Assembly: GCA_012064385.1 (NCBI GenBank) | Contig: QRDG01000400.1 | Coordinates: 1 to 64,000 of the forward strand | Direction: 5' to 3' | Length of the DNA: 64,000 bases | Source of the DNA: Puccinellia tenuiflora | Lineage: Eukaryota > Streptophyta > Magnoliopsida > Poales > Poaceae | Shown: positions 10,621 to 22,100 of the stretch, one piece after another | How the letters are laid out: each line of letters opens with the position of its first letter | Numbering within the stretch: the first letter of the stretch is position 1 | Made by a program: the position numbers and the translations under genes | The notes under the pieces: model-generated | Seen by the model: the letters and a program-made list of their open reading frames with translations, nothing else | Told to the model about the DNA's origin: nothing | Database searches by the model: none

Positions 10621-11199
10621 AACAGAAGGTAGAAACGAAGACAATGCCTATCCATTGTTAATTGTGTGTCCTATTCGTCTACAAACTGCCACAGCTATTC
10701 ATCCAGCTGGATTTGTTCTTCCCGGTGCCTTCTGTTCTCAAAGCTCCATAATGTCTTATCCTTACCCTGAAGCATATACTATGCAGATGCGTATGTGTCA
10801 ATGACATTGGGAATAGTTATTTGTGTACCTCATCACTGTCAATGAGGTTTCTGTATATATAGATCAATGAACGGTGGCCTGATAAAAACAGTAATTCATA
10901 TTGCCTAACAAATATCAGAGGAGATAACTAGCAGCATATCGGATATCATCCACCTTGTCGTTGTCCCAGACAAGCAATCAAGTTTCTAGACGACATCACT
11001 TTCAAAAGATCTAGTAGGTACAACACTACAACTAGTCGACCGGTGAGAGGGAGGACGCACAGGCTTTGCCCCGCGCCGACCAGTTGCGGCGGCGGAGGGG
11101 ACAGAGGGGGTGGTGGTGGTTCTGGTCGCTAGGGTTTGGGGCTCCCAAGCCGTCCGTGCGGGGAGTGATGCGAGAGCACGTCCCTTACTTGTGGCAAGA
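10621..11199. other. Unassigned sequence with possible gene-leader fragment
   Basis: Nothing certain is seen. On the minus strand around 11040-11160 the text AGCCCCAAACCCTAGCGACC followed by ACC/GCC-rich sequence looks like a grass 5' leader and the start of a protein, but it is not continued by a recognisable domain. The neighbouring MITE interrupts it. Confidence 0.3.
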
Positions 11200-11202
11200 T
11201 TA

Positions 11203-11233
11203 GAGCATCTCCACTCTTCGTCCCCAAAGCTCC

Positions 11234-11264
<31 letters not shown>

Positions 11265-11674
11265 AGTCGTATAGGGCGTGCCGGTGAAAAACGGCGACCA
11301 CTCGTGCACCCTATAGTTGACTTTTCGTCTGGGGCGCCTGTTATTTCGTTCGGTGCTACCAGCCCAACCCCGGGCCGTGGAGAGTGTTGCGGTAGTGCCG
11401 GACGAAATTTGCAGACAACCACAACGACACATTTATCAAAAGATTTTCCTCTCTCCTCCTTTTTCCTTCCACACCACCGTGCCAGCCGGCTATTCTCTTC
11501 TCTCTCCTCCTTTTCCTTCCAAAAATACATGCATTCTGCCTCCTATAACCTTTATTGACATTGCATGGGTGGCATGACTAGGAAGAATAGACCCCCATAC
11601 CTGGCATTTCGTCCGGACGCTCCTCATACGCCTCACTGTCGGACGTTATATGAGGGCTACAAGTGGAGATGCTC
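11203..11674. mobile_element. Harbinger-type MITE (GAGCATCTCCAC ends, TTA duplication)
   Basis: The left end GAGCATCTCCACTC and the right end GTGGAGATGCTC form TIRs, flanked by TTA at 11200-11202 and 11675-11677. The element is 472 bp with no transposase. It contains 23 C followed by 11 A (11232-11265), a run prone to length change and to sequencing or assembly error. Confidence 0.8.
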
Positions 11675-11677
11675 TTA

Positions 11678-13232
11678 ACTAGAAACAATTTTAGGAATGG
11701 AGGACAATGGGATTGCTTCTCTAAGCACCAGAGAGAAGTTAAGTGCAAGCGTTATCATCCGAACCTTTGCAAGCCATTTTGTTTGACTAATGCAGTGGTT
11801 CTGGGCTCTCTTACTCGCCAGACTTAAAAGAGATTTTTTTGTTTACCGGTTGCAAACTCTCGACAAGCTGCTGTTTTTCTGCGTCGTTCTCATGAAGCAA
11901 CTCATGGTCGTGAGACGGTGAGACCGGCCAAGTAGAACCAGCAATGGTACACCTACAGATTCAGCCTAAGGAAAGCAATTTTGCAAGTAGAACCGTCAGC
12001 CAAGCGAAACATCGTAGAGGATATTGGAGAGAGACAAAACAAAACAAAACAATACAATACAATACAATACAATACAATACAATACAGGCCCAACAGAGTA
12101 TCCATTCCATGTAGAACTCGCTAGTCATCATCCCATGGACTAGCATGGGCAAAGCTATTTTGCGCATCCATTCATTATATTTGAATAATTTAAATAAATA
12201 TAAAAATATGCTTGCGAAATGATACTATTGAACCAGGTAAATTGTTTAATTGCTTTGCCTAACAAAGGGAGAAATTGATATACAATAACTTATGCAGAAA
12301 TTCTAATAATTAATCATATCTGTGTTTTGCCTTAGTTTCTATACATCAATACATGTGTCATGTTCCATAAAAAATGTCGAGTCTCCGGGATGCACTCCAT
12401 ATCATAACTGAAAACAATTAACAGAAAACGAAAAGATATACCGAGTTCAGGTTCACACATGATCTAGCTAAGATATATGACACGATATTCACAGCTCAAT
12501 GGAGCTCAGCCTCCAAAACGCCGTACTCATCGCCGCATCCTTAATATGTGCGACCACAGAGCTCAGTTCACTCACGGGCAGAAGAGTTCATGCACTGCGT
12601 GAATGGCAGGCAGGCAATCAGATTTGTACTTCTGGCAGAGAAACAACATAACGCAATGCCAATGCTTTAGCTAATTCAGGCACCGTAACTCCAGCTATGC
12701 ACTCACCAGTGTGGTTCCGAGCAACAGCGAGACAAACTCCCACAATCAGTTTCTCACCAAAAGAAAACTCACATTCACTGCTCTAAGAAGATTGCTGCAT
12801 CTCAACGGAAGAGGACGGTTCGTGATGGCAGCAGAGACGAGTAGAGAGTGATCTACAATAGTATGTATGAGCGAGCAAATGAATACACAAAAAATGGTGC
12901 CAAAAAACTGCTGACACAAGAATCAAAAAGAAGATGAGAAACGATTATCAATACTCCGTACTTTTTTTGTTGAAGCGAACGACTACCAATACTTTGTCAG
13001 GTGATCAAGGAGAGCACTCAACAAGTTCAGGCCATGAGCTACCGACCCCAAGGGTGCGAAACCAAAACAGACTACAACGTGTACTACTTAACGTAGCAAT
13101 TACAAAACGAAGCACGAACGCAACCTCAACTTCATCCAAGCCACGGGAAAACACATCACCACAAACTCTCACTGGGACACGACCTGGACAAACCTGAAGA
13201 AGGGGATGCATATATAAAACTGGAGCTCAGCG
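11678..13232. other. Tubulin 3' flank
   Basis: This is the downstream side of the minus-strand tubulin gene and should contain its 3' UTR in the right-hand part. No other gene is recognised. A pentanucleotide microsatellite lies at 12035-12086. Short ORFs do not resemble known proteins. Confidence 0.4.
12035..12086. repeat. AAAAC/AATAC pentanucleotide microsatellite
   Basis: Three AAAAC units pass into about seven ATACA units in tandem. It is a simple repeat likely to be polymorphic in length. Confidence 0.9.
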
Positions 13233-16200
13233 TTACTCCTCCACGGCGCCTTCCCCTTCCTCCTCGTACTCGTACTCATCCTCCTCATTGGCTGTAGCAT
13301 CCTGGTACTGCTGGTACTCGGCGACCAGATCGTTCATGTTGCTCTCGGCCTCCGTGAACTCCATCTCGTCCATTCCCTCGCCCGTGTACCAGTGCAAGAA
13401 AGCCTTCCTCCTGAACATGGCGGTGAACTGCTCGCTGACCCTGCGGAACATCTCCTGGATGGAGGTGGAGTTCCCGACGAAGGTGCCTGCCATCGTCAGC
13501 CCCCTGGGCGCTATGTCGCACACGCTGGACTTGACGTTGTTGGGGATCCACTCCACAAAGTACGAGGAATTCTTGTTCTGGACATTCATCATCTGATCGT
13601 CCACTTCCTTGGTGCTCATCTTCCCACGGAAACAGGCAGAGGCGGTGAGGTAGCGACCGTGGCGGGGGTCAGCGGCACACATCATGTTCTTGGAATCCCA
13701 CATTTGCTGTGTCAGCTCAGGAACAGTGAGAGCACGATACATCTGTGATCCACGTGACGTCAGCGGTGCAAAGCCAACCATGAAGAAGTGGAGGCGAGGG
13801 AATGGAATGAGATTCACAGCAAGCTTGCGAAGATCAGAGTTGAGTTGTCCAGGGAACCTCAGGCAGCAAGTAACACCGCTCATGGTAGCAGAGATAAGGT
13901 GGTTCAGGTCACCGACTGCATTGTTAGAACAAAGCTATCAGTGCCTAGTTTTATTTTCACATAAATAGAGTTCTGCATTCAGAACTTTAGTGGTACAACA
14001 GAAATGTAGAGACCAAAGGTAGCTTAACAACTTACAGGAAGGGGTGGCAAGCTTCAGTGTGCGGAAGCATATGTCATAAAGAGCCTCGTTGTCAAGCACC
14101 ATACACTCATCAGCGTTCTCGACAAGTTGGTGAACAGAAAGTGTAGCATTGTATGGCTCCACGACGGTATCTGAGACCTTTGGTGATGGGAAGACAGAGA
14201 AGGTCATCATCATTCTGTCAGGGTACTCCTCCCTAATCTTAGAAATAAGAAGGGTGCCCATGCCAGATCCAGTGCCTCCTCCCAAAGAATGGCAGAGTTG
14301 GAATCCTGCAAGAAAAGCAATACTATTATTCACAGATGCAAATGGCCATGCAGCATGCATCAATCGATGCAGAGGCTGGGGCGCCCCTTTTCGAAAAAAA
14401 AAATGCAAAAAAAAGAGATTTGAAGTCGACTGCTGAAGAGTTCACGTGATGCAGCAACACCCAAAGGACACAAAAAGCTAGCAGTTTAGCAATATCAGCA
14501 TGTGCTCCAGGAAACAAGTGTGTGAGCAAACAAGTTACGACAGGCATGCTACAAATACATATTACTTGGGTCTGCAATATTTGATAGTACAGCACGACAA
14601 CCATAGGTATGACCAAAGCAATGAAGTTTGGCATTTCTATATTCAACAGTAAGATAAGGAATCCATTTTGTTTTTATCTAATGTTGACCAAATAATCCAT
14701 TCCAGCTATGACAGAGTTTTTAATTTAAGTATTATAACAGGGCAGAGTGGAACCTCATGCAAGCAAATCCAACACTGTCTACTTTAATAAAATATTAGTC
14801 CTACCGACAGTTCTATTCGTGAAGCAAGATATCAGGTGTTTATCCAGAAAATTATGCAATAATTAGAACATCTTATTGCAATAACATGATCCATTCAAGT
14901 TCAATCGCTATACAACCAAAATGCTAATCAGAAACAGACAACATAGTAACAGGACAACTTCTATGCTACGAGGTACCACTCTGAAAATCAATTGTCGTGC
15001 TACTAGCAAATCACTGATCAACAGCGACAAGCAATTGAAACAAATTAATGCAGATAACCCAGTACCCACGAATTGGTGAGAGAAATCAACCAACAATTAG
15101 CACAAACATAATGTGTGGCGATGCAAAACAGCAACTCGCGTAAATGCCAAATAGACGCCCATCGTAATATCTGGACTGGATCTAACAGTACAGCACGACA
15201 AGCATAGGTATGACCAAAGCAATGAAGTTTGGCATTTCTTTATTCATCAGCAAGATAAGGACAAATTTTGACCAAATAATCCAGTCCAGCTATGAGTATG
15301 ACAGAGTTTTTAATTTAGTTTTCTAACAGGGCATATCAGATGCAAAGTGGAATCTCATGCAAGCAAATCCAACACTGTCTACTTTAATAAAATATTAGTC
15401 CTACCGACAGTTCTACTGGTGAAGCAAGCTATTAGGTGTTTATCCAGAAAAGCATAGAAGAATCAGAACATCTCGATGCAATAACAGCCAAAAATGCTAA
15501 TCAGAAACAGACCACACAGGAACAGGACAACTTCTACGCTTCGAGGTACCACTCTGAAGATCAACTGTCGTGCTACATAGCAAATCACTGATCAACAGCG
15601 ACCAGCAAATTGACCCAAAATAATACAGATAGCCCAGTACCCACGAATCGATGAGAGAAATCAATCAACAATTAGCACAAGCATCATGTGTAGCGATGCA
15701 AAACAGCAACCCGCGTAAATGCCAAATAGACGCCCCTCGTAATATCTGGACTGGATCTAACTCCCTGGTGAACGGTTCAGACCGGATCTAAGGAAAACCC
15801 AAACAATCTCTAGCAGAAATGCCCAAACACAAATGGCAGATATAAAGGACAGGAGACGAGAAGGTGTATATGTACCCTGGAGGCAGTCGCAGTTCTCTGC
15901 CTCCTTGCGTACGACGTCGAGGACGGAGTCGATGAGCTCGGCGCCCTCGGTGTAGTGTCCCTTGGCCCAGTTGTTGCCCGCGCCGGACTGGCCGAAGACG
16001 AAGTTGTCGGGGCGGAAGATCTGGCCGAAGGGCCCCGAGCGCACCGAGTCCATGGTGCCCGGCTCGAGGTCCATGAGCACGGCGCGGGGCACGTACCGCC
16101 CGCCGCTGGCCTCGTTGTAGTAGACGTTGATCCGCTCGAGCTGCAGGTCCGGGGTGTCCCCCGCGTAGCGGCCCGTGGCGTCCACGCCGTGCTCGTCGCA

Positions 16201-16272
16201 GATCACCTCCCAGAACTTGGCCCCGATCTGGTTCCCGCACTGCCCGCCCTGGATGTGGAGGATCTCCCTCAT
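13233..16272 (-). CDS. TUBB: Beta-tubulin, 449 aa, three coding exons
   Basis: Beta-tubulin pairs with alpha-tubulin to build microtubules and hydrolyses GTP at its exchangeable site. Coding exons on the minus strand are 16272-15876, 14305-14036 and 13915-13233 (397, 270 and 683 nt). Donor/acceptor pairs are canonical (G|GTACAT..GCAG|GATT and T|GTAAGT..GCAG|TCGG) and give 450 codons including the stop. Visible features are the MREI start that governs tubulin mRNA autoregulation, QGGQCGNQIG, the GTP loop GGGTGSGMG at about 141-147, NNWAKGHYTEGAE, and an acidic Glu-rich tail. The two introns, after codon 132 and within codon 223, match the usual plant pattern. Compared with most beta-tubulins there is one extra residue near position 57 (GDTPDLQLER against GDSDLQLER). 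Intron 1 is long (1570 bp) with an internal duplication; intron 2 is 120 bp. It appears intact and functional. Confidence 0.97.
14340..14412 (+). mobile_element. Possible truncated retroposon tail in tubulin intron 1
   Basis: GATGCAGAGGCTGGGGCGCC followed by CCTTTTCG and an A-rich tail resembles the 3' end of grass LINE/SINE retroposons as I remember them. It is short and 5' truncated, with no clear target duplication. Confidence 0.35.
14586..15761. repeat. ~600-bp tandem duplication in tubulin intron 1
   Basis: Unit 1 (14586-15186, 601 bp) and unit 2 (15187-15761, 575 bp) both start AGTACAGCACGACAA and end CTGGACTGGATCTAAC. They share AATGAAGTTTGGCATTTCT, CCTACCGACAGTTCTA and GAGGTACCACTCTGAA. 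They differ by small indels and substitutions, so the duplication is not recent. Confidence 0.85.
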
Positions 16273-16421
16273 CTTCGCCGCCGCTGCGTCGCCGGGGGCG
16301 GGGGCGGGGGGCTCGGTGGTGGTTGCGGGGAGGAGAGGGGGAGGGGAGATCGCGGGGTGGTGCTGGGGCTGGGGGATTTTGAAATTTGGAATTCGAAATG
16401 GGGGATGGGATCTTCCGGCGG

Positions 16422-16428
16422 CTTTATA
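16422..16428 (-). promoter_or_regulatory. TATA box of the beta-tubulin gene
   Basis: On the minus strand the text reads GGTATAAAGCCGCC about 150 bp upstream of the tubulin ATG. This spacing suits a leader of roughly 120 nt. The motif is seen; the transcription start is inferred. Confidence 0.6.
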
Positions 16429-16949
16429 CCGCGAGACCCGGGTCGCCCGACGCCCGGTGGTTGCGTGGCTCCGGTGGGGCCCGGCAACAGTGAGACGTAG
16501 AGAGGAGGTGGGCCCGGTCTGGCGTAACGTAAACCGAGCGTGGGCTTGACGGCTCTCGGTCGGTCGCTGGGACTGGCAGGGCCCACTGACAGGCTGGCGC
16601 AGCTGAGCCGTGGCTGGCCGACCTCTGGCTGGCCCGCCGCGGCGAGATGAGCGGATTGGATCGGGCACCGACGACTGGGGCCCGCGCACCAGTTCGCTGG
16701 GGGGTAGGGTGTGGTGTTCGCTAAAAAAAAAAGGTAGGGTGTGGTGTAGCTGTCAGTGGCGTGTCATCGACGTTGGAGCCACCTGGCAGCGTCGGCCGGG
16801 GCATCTTGTGGATGGACGGGGACAAGAGCTGGCACGGGAGTAGGGCCTGCTAGTCACGGCCAGGAGATTGATTGGTTGGCACTTGGCAGAAAACAAATTT
16901 TAGCTGAGGTACTAGTACTTTGTTTGATTTGTATCATCATGTAGTATCA

Positions 16950-17510
16950 AAATTTAAAATAGCGTGCTAAAAAAATAACGACGGCCTATTCAAGATGCTA
17001 CACACGTTATAGCGTGTCAATAATATGTTATATTTTAATAATGTTTCGAAAGAAATACAAGATATGGTCCAAAATTAAAGGATCTTAACAAAAATAAAGG
17101 ATATAGTCAAAAAAAATATGAGAACAATATATGCATAACCACGTACAAAAATAGTTTCCCAATTATCTACAAGCTTAACATCAACATCCTACCGGAAACA
17201 ACATAGCGTATTGAGAATCATCAGATTAGCGATCTCATCTCGTGATTCAGAAGAGGAAATGTCAGATTGCAGTTCATCACCACGATAAACAGCAAGCAAC
17301 TTCTTCTTCCTATGATGAAAAACTCGTACCTTTGAACCGAGAAAAAAACGCGCTAAAGATATGACGTTTTAGCGCGATATAGCATGCTATTTCGCTAATA
17401 GCACCATAACGAGAAAATCACTAAAATTTAGCATGAACTCTCCAGACATGCTATAGCGTGTTATTAGTGTCAAAATATCGTGCTATTTTTACCATGAGTA
17501 CACCTACTAC
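16950..17510. repeat. AT-rich repeat with inverted TAGCGTGCTA words
   Basis: Words such as AATAGCGTGCTA, GTTATAGCGTGTCA, TATAGCATGCTAT and AATATCGTGCTATTTTTA occur in both orientations near the two edges and in the middle. They suggest a decayed MITE or hAT-like element. No target duplication could be fixed and there is no coding capacity. The 16560-16950 stretch to its left (tubulin upstream side) shows nothing else. Confidence 0.3.
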
Positions 17511-17552
17511 AGGTTGTCTGCGGTGAGTGTGCAATCAAGATCAGAGAAGTAA

Positions 17553-18590
17553 GGCCATCTCCAACGCTACGACCCATTTTGTCCGTTTCTGTTCAGTTGC
17601 GTCCGTTTGGGTAAAAATCAGCACCCAACGCAACGACCCAAACGGACAGGGGCCGGATTTTGTGTCCGTTTTGATCCATTTCCATCCCAAATTTGGGCCA
17701 GGTTTGGGTCAGGACGGACGTGCGCGGAGCTCCGTTTCTATCCTCACGCGTCCGTCCCACCTAATGGAAGTCCCACATGTCAGTGACCCTCCCACCTTTC
17801 CCCTTATTTCTTCCTCTCTCTCTTTCCTCTGCGGTCGGCGATGGGGACTAGCTGCACGGCACGACGGCGGCCGGACGGGACGAGCTCGAGGGCGGTGGCG
17901 CGCGGGCGAGTGGCAGCAGCAGCGGCGCACAGGCGGCGGCGACGAGGACGCGCTCGCGGCGGCTGGCAGCGCGCAGACGAGCACGCGGGCACAGCATCCA
18001 TGCCGATTCACCGCGTCGGCGCCTCTGTCCCCCTGCACACCGCCAACCACAACCTTTCGGCCGCAGCTTGGATTAGCTAGCTAGCTGCTGGACCGGTCGC
18101 AGCTTCAAATTAGCTAGCTAGCCTGGGATAATCCAAGGAATCGATTCAGCTTAAAATTAGCTAGCTAGCTAGTTGCTGAACCGGCGCGGGTGACGGCGAC
18201 GGTTGCTCTGTGTGCTGCTAGCTACCTTGGTCGACGGATGCTAGCTAGCTAGCTGATGGGGAACGCACGTGGCGCGGGACGAGGTCGTCTCCAGGTCCTC
18301 TGCGGGGACTCGAACAGGAGCTCAACAAGCGCGGATGGGGGCAGCAGCAAGCAGCAGCAGCAAGCAGCAGCAGCAGCGCGCGTGAGCGGGCGGCGCGAGG
18401 CGATGATGGCGAGCTGCGCGGGGATGGGGACGGCGGCGACGACGAGCTGTCCGTTTGGGTTTGGGTATCACGTTGGGTGCACTGGCCAAAAACGTCCGGA
18501 CACAGCCGGATGCGTGTCCGTTTCGCGATCCAAACGGAGCAAAAACGGATAAAAAACAGGTCCATTTGGATCGGCGGGTTTGAGATGGCC
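17553..18590. mobile_element. Non-autonomous Harbinger-like element, TAA duplication
   Basis: The left end GGCCATCTCCAACGC and the right end (reverse complement GGCCATCTCAAACCC) are inverted repeats flanked by TAA (17550-17552 and 18591-18593). Both edges carry words like CGTCCGTTTGGGT and CAAACGGAC. The 1038-bp element has no transposase. Its core (about 17760-18440) has a different texture, with CCCTCCCACCTTTCCCC then GC-rich sequence, TAGCTAGCTAGC repeats at 18070-18255 and CAGCAG repeats near 18343-18378. It may be captured host DNA. Confidence 0.75.
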
Positions 18591-18593
18591 TAA

Positions 18594-19198
18594 GTTCCAA
18601 CTACAATCCCAAAACGGAAGTGCTCCTCCTGGATAGCCTAGAGGCTGGTGTACGAATTTATGAAGTGGACAGCGACGCCCCACTAGCAATCCAATTGGTG
18701 TACTGTAACGGACGTAGCTGTTGCAGTTGCAGTTGCCGAGTGGAGCCAACAATGTGTACTGATTGGGGATTGGATGTCGAAAGCCTGTAGCTGTTGCTTC
18801 GGAGAAACGACAGAGACCAGTCACCAGCACCAACCCACACGCGCACTTCCTTCTGCATATGCCTCCTCTCGCTTTCAGCTGCACGGAGTCGGCCCCGATC
18901 GGGAAACAAAAGTTCGCAACCATACGATGAGATCTGGAACCCAAGTAGCTGAAATTACAAGCTATGAACTTTCCGTCACGGAAAGGAAGTACGTAACGAA
19001 CTGGCATTTCTTTTCTCTCAGAAAGTAAACCAAACGGGAAGAACACTGTTTTATTGTTTCAATCATTGTAATGGTACACATAGAATGGTGCCCAATGTTT
19101 CAACCACTGTAATGGTGGATAGGTAATGATGCCCATGTTACAACCATTGTAACGGCAAACTGTCAACCTTCTATGCCGATCCTTGATTGAAGATGGAA
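18594..19198. other. Downstream flank and 3' UTR side of IMPDH
   Basis: No ORF with a recognisable product. The part next to 19199 is expected to hold the IMPDH 3' UTR on the minus strand. The only visible structure is the short repeat at 19056-19155. Confidence 0.4.
19056..19155. repeat. 40-bp tandem repeat in the IMPDH 3' UTR region
   Basis: Two and a half imperfect copies start at 19056, 19097 and 19137 with GTTTCAATCATTGTAATGG-like text. They lie 43 bp beyond the IMPDH stop codon and so are probably transcribed. Confidence 0.65.
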
Positions 19199-22100
19199 CT
19201 AGAATGGTTTCTTCTCGTATGACACTAGCCCATGGATCCCTCCTTCGACTTGAGCAGCTCCTGTCCTCACCTGGCAAACAAGGTTAGGAAAGACTTGATT
19301 ACTTCATATGTTCATCTATTTATCCGTTGGGAGAGGTGCCAAAACAAGGAATTCATCCCCTTGACTGAGGCAGAATCTTCTTGTTCCAGTAATTTGACAA
19401 AAATATATATGCAAACTATCAGTGTAAGCGCATCTTCAGGGAAATTTTGATGTACTTTTGCCCCTACGCCATGAGCAGTCATGACATTCTTATTCACTGT
19501 AACATGTAAGTACTATGGCACAATTCTAAGTGAACTGTGAGTGATGTGTGATTTTGGTTCTTAATGGAACAGATGCTAGCTATATTTATGAAGTGAAGGA
19601 CTGACAAGATCTAACTAGGACTATTTTGTCAAAAGTCGAGGTCAAATGTGCCATGAGCCGGAAAACAAGAGTAAGCGGCTACGCACAAAGGTAAAAGAAA
19701 ATTAAATTTCCATTGCAAATCAAATTTCACTTGGGGTGAATATGGAATGGCATAAACTTTAAAGTACTGTTATGACTTCTTGATCCAGAATTTCTTGAAA
19801 CAGTGAATATGCACATGGATGCTATAACAGCTGATAATGATGATAGAATAAAGATTCATACAATCTTTATGGACAAGAGATTCATGCAGAATCACCAGGA
19901 CAAAATATTTAAAAAATGAGTACTTTGGAAGGGCAGCCTACCACAAAACGGTATAAGCGAGAAAGACACACTTCTCATAAGAAACAAAAATCGCCTTAAA
20001 CTAGATCCAGTGACAGATTTTCATACCACAGCTATCCATTCAACAGGCACATACTAAAAATGGACTATTCTACAGCAAAACAATTAAGCCAGCCAACATA
20101 AAGTCTTTCAAATGCAGAATAACTTTTCTGTAGATCAGTGAGTTAAAACTATTAACAAGAAAATCTATTGAACTTAACAGTAAGAAAATCTACACATGGA
20201 GGAAGGCACAATATCAATGCCCACTCCACACAAAAAAATAAGAGATATGGATCTTAATGTTAGTTAATACACATTCCAAAATCAACTATTTATTTCAGCT
20301 GCAGATATGAAAACATTCGTTTGGTTTGTGAACTTTTGTATAAGTATACCTACAAGCGTTAACTTATTCCATTATCTGGAAAAGAAATCATTGACTTGTA
20401 CTTTTGTTAGCAAAAACAAGGCAATTCTCTAATTTTAGGTACTTCATACTATGAATTACTCAAAATCGAAAAGAAGAGATAAGGAGGAAATGAATATACC
20501 TCTAATCTAAGAGTCTCAGCCCGTAAAAGATCATGAGCTGACTGCAAAGAGGATGCACCAAGATCTTGGAATCCTTGCTTAACAGCTTGCATTGTATATG
20601 GAATGAATCTCAGCACAGAACCTTTGTCAGCTACAGCTCCAACAACCCCCTGGGCAACTTTAAGCTTCAGGGTATCACCAAGGTACCTTGCATCACTCCC
20701 CTTTGTCATCGCTTCGAGTGAACCCATGCCTCTGTATTTTTTTACTCGATGGCCATCCTAGAAGAACATTCGAAGTCACAACATTAGTTGGAACCAAGTA
20801 AAATTGCACACTTCAGTAGTGAAATAGCATAAAAGGTAAGCCAAACTAACCAATACATTTAAATGCTCAATCACTTATACACCAACACTTAATAACACTG
20901 TCTGGTTAGACTCCAGGACACTGAAGTAGACTAACACTTAATGACACTGTCTGGTTAGACTCCAGGACACTGAAGTAGACTAACACTTAATGACACTGTC
21001 TGGTTAGACTCCAGCACACTGAAGTAGACTAACACTTAATGACACTGTCTGGTTAGACTCCAGGACACTGAAGTAGACTGGAGTAATGAATTATTATGTG
21101 GGCATTAACAGATCTTTTTACTTGTAGTGGTCAAAAGGATGTGTATTTGCATATCCATGGTGTGTGGTATTCATTAGAAGTATGAAACTAGTATTCAATA
21201 TGGCAATGCATGGTCCTTGGCAGGCATCACTACAAGACATTAAAACTTAACCCTGTTGCCAGGCTAAAAATATATGGATACATACCTTGTATTCGTAGGC
21301 CCCAGGAGCTTCATGGCTGCCAGCCAGGAAACTGCCCATCATAACAGTTGATGCCCCCAGTGACAAAGCCTTCACAATATGCCCAGAGAATGAAATTCCA
21401 CCATCAGCTATAACTGGAATATTCTGATCCTTGGCATATGATGCAACCTTATACACAGCAGTGGCCTGTCAAACCAATTAAATTAAATAAGCGTCAACGA
21501 ATTTTGGTATATCATGTGCTGACATTCACTTGCAGCCATTTTGCAAAATTATTTTATATCGTTCACTAGCCAGACTGCCAGCCTGTGTGGGAGCATATGG
21601 AGCAAGATACCATCTAAACCAAATTAAGTGTAGTTGTGAACAATAGAAGAAAACAAGCATTGTAGCATAAACAATACAATATACTACCCATGTTTCAGAA
21701 ATGGGAAGAGTGGCTACAAAATCTAATGATATTATGATAAATATAATTCCTTTACATTCTTCCATATCCTAAACCTTCCTAAGATTTCAAATGTATTTTT
21801 AAACTCCAACCCCCGAAAAGGGACATAATAGCGTTAACCAGATAATAAATATGTCGTGTCTTCCGATCATATGGTATACAAGGCATTCAGATCCGTTCAT
21901 GTACTGTTACAAATGCGCACAAGGCATTTCTCCATACAGCACTTGCTATGTGAAATCTAGCAGTTTAAAAAGCTGATTTACTTGTAGAGGTTGAACTCAA
22001 TTATTTTGGCATAATGAGTATTTATATACTACAATTGTGCGGAAGCCACTATCAAGGCCGCACATAGGCATTCAGCAATAGTGCTACAAAATTCAGTCAC

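Noticed and set aside
10455..11035. Complete CACTA element from CACTAC at 10455 to CACTAC at about 11025
   Set aside because: Both words are in the same orientation, so they cannot be the two inverted termini of one element.
13285..13748. ORFs on the plus strand and in a second minus frame over tubulin exon 3
   Set aside because: They are shadows of the tubulin coding sequence, which has clear family similarity in one frame only.
15955..16500. 181-codon plus-strand ORF opposite tubulin exon 1
   Set aside because: Antisense shadow of a GC-rich exon and leader; Gly/Val-rich with no recognisable domain.
20886..21079. CRISPR-like regularly repeated array
   Set aside because: The 49-bp units are contiguous with no unique spacers and lie in a plant intron; it is a minisatellite.
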